From Cylindrodendrum hubeiense (Eukaryota; Ascomycota; Sordariomycetes; Hypocreales; Nectriaceae), in the NCBI GenBank assembly GCA_014621425.1, contig JAANBB010000772.1, positions 1 to 11,177 on the forward strand: a DNA stretch of 11,177 nucleotides, given 5' to 3'. Below the pieces are notes generated by a model. The model made no database searches. It was given only the letters and a program-made list of their open reading frames with translations, and was not told the DNA's origin. Below are positions 1 to 6,957 of the stretch, one piece after another; the stretch's first letter is position 1, and each line of letters opens with the position of its first letter. A program made the translations under genes and the position numbers.

Positions 1-509
1 GGGAGGGAGGCGACAAAAGATGGGGAGGGTGCCGGAGCGAGGACGGAGGTGTAGTGGGCCGTTTTTGCGGCAGCTGCGGCGTCTTCGGCGCCGGGGCCGG
101 AGGTGACGGGCCGGTATGTGGGCACCGGGGCTTGGTCATCATACAGATGGTGGGAGAACCAGGGATGCCAGCCAAACGCAGGGACGACAAAGACATTCGC
201 CGGGTCAGCAGAGCCGTCGGCGCCGGCCCCCAAGCGACGTGTACAAAAGGCGCTCTGGTCCAGGGCGGGATGCTGCGCTGCAACGTCGGCGACGAGGTCC
301 TGGTCCTGGGAGCGGGTGGACATGACGGTCAGCGCGGCGGCGCGCATGGCGGGGAACTCAGCGACGGACGCCATGATGTCAGTCGGATGGCAGTGGGCGT
401 CGCAGACGGCAAGGTGCCAGGGGAAGGGGAGCGCGTCATGGCGACGGGCATTGTCGCGGCCCTCATGGGCTTTGTCGCCGTCGTGGTCATGGGGATGCTG
501 CTGGCACAT
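1..509 (-). CDS. TatD-family metal-dependent hydrolase, Scn1-like, 5' part only (gene runs off the left edge)
   Basis: Read on the minus strand from the ATG at 509-507, the frame is open to base 1 (169 codons) with no stop, so the C-terminal part lies outside the window. The N-terminus is His/Asp-rich (residues 5-25). It is followed by PWHLAVCDAHCHPTD (about 30-44), whose H39-x-H41 is the first metal-binding pair of the TatD/amidohydrolase fold. The segments LTVMSTRSQDQDLV (60-73) and FVVPAFGWHPWFSH (107-120) match the next strands of the fungal branch of TatD proteins, usually annotated as Cut9-interacting protein Scn1. Family members are metal-dependent hydrolases, and several TatD proteins are DNases; the substrate of this branch is not clear. 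No in-frame ATG was seen in the roughly 35 codons read upstream, and no intron is needed within the visible part. The long plus-strand frame opposite (54-821) is its antisense shadow. Family call is firm; the Scn1 label is likely. Confidence 0.9.
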   Translation of the reverse strand, partial: MCQQHPHDHDGDKAHEGRDNARRHDALPFPWHLAVCDAHCHPTDIMASVAEFPAMRAAALTVMSTRSQDQDLVADVAAQHPALDQSAFCTRRLGAGADGSADPANVFVVPAFGWHPWFSHHLYDDQAPVPTYRPVTSGPGAEDAAAAAKTAHYTSVLAPAPSPSFVASL

Positions 510-1280
510 TGTGCCGCTTGCCCGGTGTGGGTGGATGGGGTGGATGGGGTTGTGAAAAGACGGCGTTGGTGCAAATGGCCGTTTCCCCGGATTTTGAAGA
601 ATGGGGAGGGTGGCCAGGCGTATGGGTGTTGTCGACGTGTCAACGGCTTCGTGACCCGTGTTGAGCTGTGGTGGGCTGGGATGAGTTGCGGTGGTGGTGT
701 GTCAGTGCGAGTGCGGAGAATACGGTGTGGTGGAACTATTCCGCGTTGCATCACACCGAGGACACTGAGAGCGGGACCCAATCATTGGTTACTATTCACA
801 GCTGGAGTTATATTATCCTGAGATATTATAACCTGAGATTCCTTTACTTGAACTATTATTATCACCTCTACACATGCTAGGTGCATCTCCCATTCATTTA
901 CTCTAGTCTTTACAATAGGGCTCTGTTAGTGGACGCATACGACACAAGGACACAAAAGAGTGGTACTAACAACTCCGCATAATGGAGCTTTCCACTTTTG
1001 TCAATCACACATTAGCCATGGTCTAATCATATCAATTATATTCTCACTCGCCGGTTTAAGGCTGGTCTCATAGTCCATATGGACAGAAGACCGCTCGACA
1101 GAAGGTCGCTTCTCCAATTTGATCTGAAGTTCTTTGGCCATGTCGCGAGCAACCTCCAAACACTTGATTCGGACAATGACCATGTCAACCTCAACGACCA
1201 AGCGTGGGGATAGAGAACTCGATGCGCCGCCCCTTTGTGAGGAAACAATCGAGTGATGTTCATTATGATCAATCGACTGA
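510..1280. other. Intergenic: promoter side of the TatD-like gene, then AT-richer DNA without a gene
   Basis: The part near 510-780 is the upstream region of the minus-strand TatD-like gene. From about 780 the base composition becomes AT-richer and short frames on both strands show no recognisable protein. A plus-strand frame near 1081-1210 and a minus-strand frame at 1001-1351 were read; neither resembles a known family. They could be eroded N-terminal parts of the kinase relic that follows, but no kinase glycine loop or lysine motif was found. Confidence 0.5.
830..843 (+). repeat. 14-bp direct repeat shared with 1350-1363
   Basis: AACCTGAGATTCCT occurs at 830-843 and again at 1350-1363. 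In both places an ACTATTATT block follows after a short spacer, the first copy having about six more bases. The second copy lies inside the kinase relic (encoding NLRFL), so the first may be a fragment of a duplicated relic. The first copy's surroundings show no other kinase motif, so chance is not excluded. Confidence 0.5.
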
Positions 1281-1798
1281 TTCCAATACGCGACACTCGT
1301 GGCTAAACTTTGTAGTGGCTGTTGTTCAGTCCGACAAATTAATCCAGACAACCTGAGATTCCTACACTATTATTCTCTTCGCTGGCGACCCCTCGCCTTC
1401 ACTTTGCTAATGGAGCTGACCGGTAGCAGGGTCAAAAGTCTCATGGAGACCGATTCAGTCAAGAAGAAGGCAGGTGACTGCCGAAATCGTCATCTCCAGG
1501 ACAGTCTCAAAGGGCTGGACTACCCGGCGTCAGAGGATGTTATTCACAGAATGTGAAACCAGATAATATCAACTGGGAGGCGGCCAACGAATGTCCTTTA
1601 CTCCTTCTTGCAGATTTTGGCGTGGACAATTCGAATGACTGTGCCTGCTCGAATGGCAGGTCACCCTATGAAGTGATTGCGGAGGTTGGGGCCATTTGTG
1701 CGGGACCAGAGGTTTACGATTTGCAACTTACTTCACACGTGAATCCTGCTGAATGTGCATCTGCAGGAGATAATTTTGGTCTTATCCTCAATGGCTAG
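1281..1798 (+). pseudogene. Protein kinase relic, broken by a frameshift in the catalytic loop
   Basis: Two adjacent plus-strand frames together read like the middle of a eukaryotic protein kinase domain. The first frame (1281-1556) carries NPDNLRFLHYYSL, LLMEL and LKGLDYPASEDVIHR, corresponding to the hinge and helix E up to the catalytic loop, then stops (TGA at 1554-1556). The second frame (from 1553) continues VKPDNI, LLLLADFG (the DFG metal-binding motif), AGPEVYD (the APE motif) and AGDNFGLIL (where DxWSxGxxL is expected), ending in a TAG at 1796-1798. Spacing between these motifs is normal for the family. The join is the HRDxKPxN loop: the bases CACAGA-ATGTGAAACC are one G short of encoding HRDVKPDN, so a single-base deletion explains both the stop and the frame change. 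N-lobe motifs (glycine loop, VAIK lysine) and the C-lobe after subdomain IX are missing, so it is a fragment. An intron at this point is unlikely. The kinase subfamily cannot be told. Confidence 0.78.
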
Positions 1799-2287
1799 GG
1801 CGATACAACTCGGTTTTCAGAAACACAGGAGACAGAGTCACAGCGCAGAGGTGGCTGGGAGCCCTGTGACGACATACAACGTACATGGCGGCTACAGATG
1901 TACTAGAAACACTTGACAAAGAGGCAAAGTTGGATTGCACAGCGTGCTCTAGCGGCGTGGGCGCCTCGTTGACCCTCTGAGGGTGTCGAGTTGAGTAGTA
2001 TGCCTCGGTCGAAGGGCCACGTCGTCAGGGCCGTCATTCATGTAAATGCAGCACCGGGGGAGGAAAGCACGGAATGCAACTGTATGCAACTGTGTGCAGC
2101 TGTACGTATGCAACTGTATGCTGAGAGTATGCCCTGCTTGGCCCATCGATCATCATCATGGCATCATCGTTGGAACACACACAGAAGAACCCCGCGAGGC
2201 GGCCGCGACTCTGGCATCGATGAGGGTAGGACGACGCAGGTTCGAGGGTAGGGTCGGGAATCCAAGGCTTCAGGTCTCGGTGAGAAG
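1799..2287. other. Intergenic, no gene recognised
   Basis: Short frames on both strands overlap the 10-bp repeat cluster and look non-coding. A small perfect inverted repeat (ACCCTC-T-GAGGGT, 1972-1984) is present; it is too short to interpret. Nothing else recognised. Confidence 0.5.
2074..2117 (+). repeat. 10-bp tandem repeat cluster, ATGCAACTGT type
   Basis: ATGCAACTGT at 2074-2083 and 2084-2093 is followed by a variant GTGCAGCTGT at 2094-2103, a 4-base gap, and a further exact copy at 2108-2117. The core ATGCARCTG recurs in the 13-bp repeat array at 2288-2370, so the two clusters may share an origin. Confidence 0.75.
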
Positions 2288-2370
2288 TTGAATGCAGCAG
2301 GTGAATGCGGCAGGTGAATGCGGCTGGTGAATGCAGCTGGTGATTGCAGCTGGTGAATGCAGCTGGTGAA
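2288..2370 (+). repeat. Minisatellite, 13-bp unit, about 6.4 copies
   Basis: Six consecutive 13-base units of consensus GTGAATGCAGCTG (2288-2300, 2301-2313, 2314-2326, 2327-2339, 2340-2352, 2353-2365) plus a partial copy. Variation is confined to a few positions: A/G at 9, A/T at 12, and one A-to-T change in unit 5. The period is not a multiple of three and no conserved protein is encoded, so this is a non-coding array. Confidence 0.92.
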
Positions 2371-2710
2371 CCCGCGAAAGACGCCTAGCCTCTTTCAACC
2401 GGTGACAAAGGCGGCGTTATGGGGCGGGCATCGATCGCCCTCTGGTTTGTCGATTCCTCGGCCTCATGTGAGAGTAGACGGGACACGCCGGTACCTGGGC
2501 GCTGCGGAGAGATGGGGTGGCGAGGGACTGGCGAGGAATTGGCGAGTAATTGGCAGGGTCGGGCATTATTTAGCATCTTACTGTGTATCACCGGGTTGTT
2601 TCACGGCGGCGCATGGCATTTCGACTCGCGCCATTTGCCTGCCTGTGCTAATGAGATGACTGCTCCATAAGACATAAGACATAAGACCACAACTCGGCCG
2701 ACGCCATGGT
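2371..2710. other. Intergenic, no gene recognised; contains a small 11-bp repeat
   Basis: Open frames of 60-120 codons occur on both strands here but overlap one another and have no recognisable domain, so they are not called as genes. The only structure seen is the 11-bp repeat at 2518-2561 and a doubled ACATAAG near 2670-2685. Confidence 0.5.
2518..2561 (+). repeat. Tandem repeat, 11-bp unit, three copies plus a degenerate fourth
   Basis: TGGCGAGGGAC (2518-2528), TGGCGAGGAAT (2529-2539) and TGGCGAGTAAT (2540-2550) are followed by the diverged TGGCAGGGTCG (2551-2561). Confidence 0.8.
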
Positions 2711-2752
2711 CATCCATCGCCCAGCATCCATCGCCCGGCATCCATCGCCCAG
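2711..2752 (+). repeat. Tandem repeat, 14-bp unit, three copies
   Basis: CATCCATCGCCCAG occurs three times in a row (2711-2724, 2725-2738, 2739-2752), the middle copy with one A-to-G change. Confidence 0.92.
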
Positions 2753-3836
2753 CACACCTCCATCCTGGCGGGCGAAATAACCCAACCCACGGATTATTGT
2801 CTCTTTTCGCATCCCACCCACTGCCTGGCTCTCTGACTCTTCGACTTGTGCCTGCTGCGACAAGAGCAACGGTGAGAGACGAGGCGCGGGCGCGGGACGA
2901 GGCCAAAGCCGCACCATTGACATGTGATAGTCGGTGGCTTGCCTCCACTCTTCGTCTCTCGCTCACACTTTCTCTCTCTAAGTAGGTACCTACCTACCTC
3001 GTAGCTCTCTCCCTCGCTCTCCCGTCCTCCTCCACACGATCTCCTCCTCCGCATTTCCTCTCCACTCCTCCACACTCTCTTCCTCCACACCATCTCCCGT
3101 CCTCTCCACTCCTCCGTCTCCGCACCTCTCTGGCTTCAATCCCTCTCCCGTCCCTCGCTCTCGGCCAACCAACTTCCATCATTCAACCAATCAACCAACC
3201 AACCAGCCAACCATTTAAATCAAATCAACCCAAACCAAATCAAACTCAACATATCCCATCCCTCACCACATCAATACAACCCTCCGCCACCCCCTCTCTC
3301 CGACTTCCCTTCAAGTCCACACGCGCAGACTCGCCTCCTGTCGTGTTACCCTCCCGTTGCCCTTCTGCTACCCTCCGTTTTACCAACCCCCAGGTCTCCA
3401 TACCAAATACGCACCCTCTACCAAGCTCCCCCTCCGCGGTCCCCGGGCACTGCGGGATCTCGGTCTCACTCCCCCGGCATTGTCCTATATCATACCATTC
3501 CATCCCATATCACAGTGTTATACACCTTGGCTCACGAGATCTCTTCGCCGGCTGCGGGGGGTGTCATGTAGCCTTTTAAACCGGCCCATACACTTGTCAC
3601 CGACCTAGTCACACTGTCTATTTCCTCTTTCCTATATCCTCTTTCCTATCTCCTCTCTCCATATCTTCCTCTTCATCATTCCCCTCCTCCTTCACTTCAC
3701 TCACTCTTCTGTGTAATTTTCGACTCCTACCTCCGATATCCCACAGCATACATACCTTGATCCATTCTAGATCATCTCGCTCGACGCATTTCCTCCTCTC
3801 GTGTCCCTCCTCTTTGGTTATGTTATAGGCCCTCCC
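2753..3836 (+). promoter_or_regulatory. Long pyrimidine-rich promoter and 5' leader of the gene at 3837
   Basis: The region has extended CT-rich tracts on the plus strand (about 3005-3180, 3280-3320 and 3602-3720), separated by an A/C-rich block with repeated CAACC units (3181-3245). Such tracts near transcription starts are characteristic of filamentous ascomycete promoters and 5' leaders. No convincing coding frame crosses it, and minus-strand frames here are Arg/Glu/Gly-rich shadows of the CT tracts. A TATAG just before the start codon (3825-3830) could be a 5'-UTR splice acceptor, but no matching donor and branch site stood out. The transcription start cannot be placed. Confidence 0.5.
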
Positions 3837-4574
3837 ATGGCGCTCATCAATCCCGTCTACGCCTTTGTCGTCCCCTTCCTCTTCATCGTCACCATCCCTC
3901 TCGCCATATTCGCCGGCATCACCACCACCATCGCCTTCTCCGTCCTCATCCTCCGTGTCCTCGCCGTCTACCTCGATGTCGCGCTTTCATTGATCCCTCA
4001 CTACCTGGGCGGCCGCAAACCCCGTCCCTACCAACCTCATCCTTCGCGACTCGAAACGCTGAACGCTGCCACTACCAATTTCTCCTCGTCGTCCAATTCC
4101 ACGCCATCCAACACACCTCTGCGCCGTCGTCGCCGCCGCCGCAGCTCCAGCGCAATATCCGCTGCTTCGCTCACGCCAGCAACTAGCGAGACTGCCCTCG
4201 GCCTCCATCCAAGCATCGGCCCAGAGCGCGACTTTGAGGGCGTCGGCGGCTGGCGACTCGGTGACGATGAGGTCTGGACGACCATCAATTCAAGGCTTGA
4301 ACTGCCAGACAAGCAGCACCATGGCCGTAACCACTACCGCCCTCCATCCGGTCCAACTACCCCCGGTGAAAGCCCGTTCCTCATGATGAAGAGCCGCACT
4401 CCTAGCCCAGAGACGAAGCGCACCTCGGCGTCGCCCAATAGTTCTCGGACGCGGACGCCCTCGGGGCCACGGATTGCCTTTGCGGCCAAGCCCCTCGTCG
4501 ACAGCTACTTTCCTATGCTCAAGACTTCACCCAAGACCTCCAAGAAGCTGGGCCAAGGGCTGGTGGAAATTTAG
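3837..4574 (+). CDS. Unrecognised protein with a hydrophobic N-terminus and a Ser/Pro/Arg-rich tail
   Basis: Single-exon frame of 245 residues from the ATG at 3837 to TAG at 4572-4574. The open frame extends 12 codons further up but has no earlier ATG. Residues 1-54 are strongly hydrophobic (AFVVPFLFIVTIPLAIFAG, then IAFSVLILRVLAVYLDVAL), enough for two membrane spans or one hairpin. After HYLGGRKPRPYQPHPSR (55-71) the protein becomes polar and low in complexity: a Ser run (83-86), seven consecutive Arg (96-102), the segment FEGVGGWRLGDDEVW that looks like a conserved motif, then SP/TP-rich blocks (RTPSPE, RTPSGPR) suggesting proline-directed phosphorylation. Codon use is strongly C-ending, as in the neighbouring real genes, and the hydrophobic block followed by a disordered tail argues for a real protein. 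It probably sits in a membrane with the tail in the cytosol; this is inference. No family or function is recognised. Confidence 0.82.
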   Translation: MALINPVYAFVVPFLFIVTIPLAIFAGITTTIAFSVLILRVLAVYLDVALSLIPHYLGGRKPRPYQPHPSRLETLNAATTNFSSSSNSTPSNTPLRRRRRRRSSSAISAASLTPATSETALGLHPSIGPERDFEGVGGWRLGDDEVWTTINSRLELPDKQHHGRNHYRPPSGPTTPGESPFLMMKSRTPSPETKRTSASPNSSRTRTPSGPRIAFAAKPLVDSYFPMLKTSPKTSKKLGQGLVEI

Positions 4575-4977
4575 ACTGGATAAACGATATTCGACTCAAC
4601 TCCTGTCCGCATGTATGCTACGATGTAATGAATGATCGGGTCTCTGGATTTGAAAAGTGTGAAACAAAATCGGTTGGTCAGAATAGACCATTGTGGACGG
4701 TACCAAGGCGTTTATGGGTGGTTGATAATGAATGGGCAACGAATTGCGGAGCCTTGATGAGATATTCTAGCATGAGGTTATACACCACGGAGGCAGGCAT
4801 TAAGCTTTCACATGAAGGCGTTGGAAATTACTATTCGATTTACGTTTGTCTCTCTGTCAACTCAGTGATGAAACGTCATTACCGCAATTGCGCCTGGTAT
4901 ATAAAACGCCTGAAACATCGTTTCCTCCAAATCATAGGTCCCATCATCATGGTCATCATTCTCATCTCATCCTCAGA
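4575..4977. other. Convergent 3' intergenic region, no gene seen
   Basis: About 400 bases lie between the stop of the membrane-protein gene (+) and the stop of SPC24 (-). They are AT-richer than the flanking genes and presumably hold both 3' UTRs. Overlapping short plus-strand frames show no recognisable sequence, and no tRNA-like element was found. Confidence 0.55.
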
Positions 4978-5638
4978 CTACAGCGTCTGCCAGAAGTAGT
5001 TGGCGTAAAAGTATCGCGAGAACTTCTTGTCCATGTTCACCACATGCACATCGCCCTTGCGATCGTTGCGCACCACCGCCTTGGACCACTCGCCGTCCCT
5101 TCCATCGCGCTCCAGGTCAATCCCCAAGCTGCGGTACACTTTCAGGCGCAGTAACACCTCGTCGTCGACGGGATCCCTCCGTCGCTGCGCAGCATCACCC
5201 TCGACACCCTGCAGCTCGAGCTCCTGCAGGCGGGCGGCCAGGTCGGCGGCCTGGAGGGCGAGGCGCTCGGCTTCGTTCTCGGCGTCGGAAGCGGCCTTTG
5301 CGGTGCGGAACTTGACCGTGTCGAGGCGGGCGATGTTGGAGGCGTGGTCGGCCGAGACGTGGGCCTCAACCAGGTCGTCGTGGCGCGACGTCTGCGTGTT
5401 GAGCTGGCGCGAGAGCTTCTTGAGCGACGTCTCGGCCTCGCGCACGCGCAGGTCGCGCGCCTGCTGCAGCGTCGAGAGGGACTCGTGGATGCGCGTGACG
5501 GCGAGCTTGTCGGGGTTGATGTTGAAGTTGTCGATGACGTGGTGGATGAGCTGGACGCAGGCGTGTTAGGGATGCTTTGGGGAGAGTGGGGGATTAGGAG
5601 GGGGGACTCACAGTCGCGGGTTCCTCGGAGAGCAACAT
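4978..5638 (-). CDS. SPC24: Kinetochore protein Spc24 (Ndc80 complex)
   Basis: Two exons on the minus strand: 5612-5638 (27 bases) and 4978-5550, with a 61-base intron 5551-5611 (donor GTGAGT, branch CCCTAAC, acceptor CCAG). The product is 199 residues. It starts MLLSEEPAT (exon 1), then [18 protein letters not shown] and [16 protein letters not shown], a coiled coil rich in Glu/Ala/Leu (about 40-130), and the C-terminal globular domain (about 137-199) with [34 protein letters not shown] and [11 protein letters not shown], which is highly typical of fungal Spc24. Spc24 pairs with Spc25 in the Ndc80 complex and links it to inner-kinetochore proteins. The length is normal. The start is the first in-frame ATG and has a good context (GCCATCATG). 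The gene diverges from FIS1, with about 590 bases between starts. Nothing is broken. Confidence 0.96.
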
Positions 5639-6228
5639 GATGGCGGCGTTTTCGCTGCGAATGCCCTGTTTTTTTCTTTGGGAATTCGGTGTGCGCAAAG
5701 TTGGTTGGTTGGTTGTTCTTTTCGCTTTGGACCAAGTTTGTTGATTTGGATGCTTCAGATACCGTGTAGATGGCCAAACATGGTGGAGAAGCCCACTACC
5801 CAAATGCGCCGCCTGCTGAAAACACACATCGACCCCGGTCGTCGGGACGACTATCGAGCTATCAGCCACCCGGGATTCAGCCGGCGCAGCCCAGCGTCAT
5901 CGCACCGCCACTATGACCAGGCCCGAGCCAGGCCCAACCTTGGCGGCAAAAGCACTCCCCGGTACTCCATTCTCTTCTGCTGGGACGGTGGCAAGCCACA
6001 CACGCACACCACACACGTGCTTTTGCTGGAAGTTGACTGCAACCATCTGCCTGCTGCGTAGCATCTGCCTGCCCACCTCCCCGCCAATTCAACATCTCGA
6101 CGTCTCCCTGGCACCATCTCTCAATAGCTCAAATCCCATTGTCCAGCCGCCGCCCGGAAACCAGAACTCGGCCGCTCCGTCCCTCCGTCCCGCCTCCTCT
6201 CCTCCGTACCACAGCTCCGTCATTCAAG
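5639..6228. promoter_or_regulatory. Shared intergenic promoter region of SPC24 (-) and FIS1 (+)
   Basis: These 590 bases between divergent start codons must contain both promoters and leaders. On the SPC24 side the minus strand reads a repeated CAACCAAC block (about 5701-5715) and an A-rich stretch near the start. On the FIS1 side the last 150 bases are CT-rich. An E-box-like palindrome CACGTG lies at 6014-6019. No convincing coding sequence was found; frames on both strands overlap and lack conserved motifs. Confidence 0.6.
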
Positions 6229-6957
6229 ATGGTTACCGAGCTACCATGTGAGCCCGCCCCGCCATCAATTGCGAGATGCCCGCCATGCCATCATAGAGCT
6301 AACCACAATTCCTTTCACAGATGCGCTCGACGCAGAGACGTTTGTGATCCCCTCCGACCCCCGCCCGCCGATTTGTGCCCGAGAACCTAACCCGCATGTA
6401 TCCACAGGCCGCTCAACGCCTCCGAGCTGAATGTCCTGCGCTCCCAGTTTGAGCGTGAGGGCGACATGGTTGGCGTCCAAACCAAGTTCAACTATGCTTG
6501 GGTAAATATAACTCTCTCTCTTGGCTTTCCCTCTGAGTTCCCCGACACCGCCCCACCCAGCATCTCCAACTATACAGCTCCCCCACCTTCCAACCACTTG
6601 CTAACCCTCCCTCTCTCTCTCACACAGGGCCTCGTCAAGTCCAACCAACGCCAGGACCAACAACTCGGCGTCCGCCTCCTCTCCGAGATCTTTCGCCTCT
6701 CCCCCGAGCGCCGCCGCGAGTGCCTCTACTACCTCGCCCTCGGCAACTACAAGCTCGGCAACTACGGTGAAGCCCGCCGCTACAACGACCTCCTCCTCGA
6801 CAAGGAGCCCGCCAACCTCCAGGCCTCCAACCTACAACAGCTCATCGACGACAAGGTCGCCAAGGAGGGTCTTATGGGCGTCGCCATCCTCAGCGGCGTC
6901 GGCATCGCCGCCGGTGTGGTGGGAGCTTTTATTCTGCGGAACGCGAAGCGGAGGTAG
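6229..6957 (+). CDS. FIS1: Mitochondrial fission protein Fis1
   Basis: Four exons: 6229-6247, 6321-6339, 6408-6501 and 6628-6957, giving 153 residues, the usual length for fungal Fis1. Introns: 6248-6320 (GTGAGC, branch GCTAAC, CAG), 6340-6407 (GTTTGT, CCTAAC, CAG) and 6502-6627 (GTAAAT, GCTAAC, CAG). The spliced protein reads MVTELPYALDAETPL, then [37 protein letters not shown] and [20 protein letters not shown]. This is the paired TPR-like helical bundle (about 34-106). It ends with a membrane anchor (about 126-147, [20 protein letters not shown]) and a short basic tail RNAKRR, the layout of a tail-anchored outer-membrane protein of mitochondria and peroxisomes. Fis1 recruits the fission machinery (Mdv1/Caf4-type adaptors and Dnm1 in yeast). 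The start ATG follows TCAAG in a CT-rich leader. Exon 2 is a 19-base microexon. Intron 3 is a multiple of three without a stop, so its retention would insert 42 residues after Trp44. Confidence 0.96.

Noticed and set aside
208..211. Septin residues 208-211 read AKSD where I would expect AKAD (protein positions, encoded near 9048-9059)
   Set aside because: The key Lys and Asp of the G4 motif are intact, and Ser at this place is a mild substitution.
329..781. Minus-strand frame of 150 codons overlapping the TatD-like start
   Set aside because: Different frame from the real gene; Thr/Pro/Ser/Arg-rich translation is a composition artefact.
54..821. Plus-strand open frame of 255 codons
   Set aside because: It lies antisense to the TatD-like gene, whose HxH and GWHPW motifs are clear; the plus-strand translation is Gly/Val-rich with no recognisable domain.
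2230..2260. GGTTCGA sequence resembling a tRNA B box
   Set aside because: It is followed by GGG rather than NNCC, and no A box or acceptor-stem pairing is present upstream.
2601..3182. Several overlapping minus-strand frames rich in Arg, Glu and Gly
   Set aside because: They are complements of the CT-rich leader tracts and carry no domain.
5027..5569. Plus-strand frame of 180 codons opposite SPC24
   Set aside because: Ser/Arg-rich shadow of the SPC24 coiled coil; the minus strand carries the conserved protein.
5594..5869. Upstream extension of the SPC24 frame
   Set aside because: The frame is open but has no in-frame ATG before 5638, and the extra residues do not look like Spc24.
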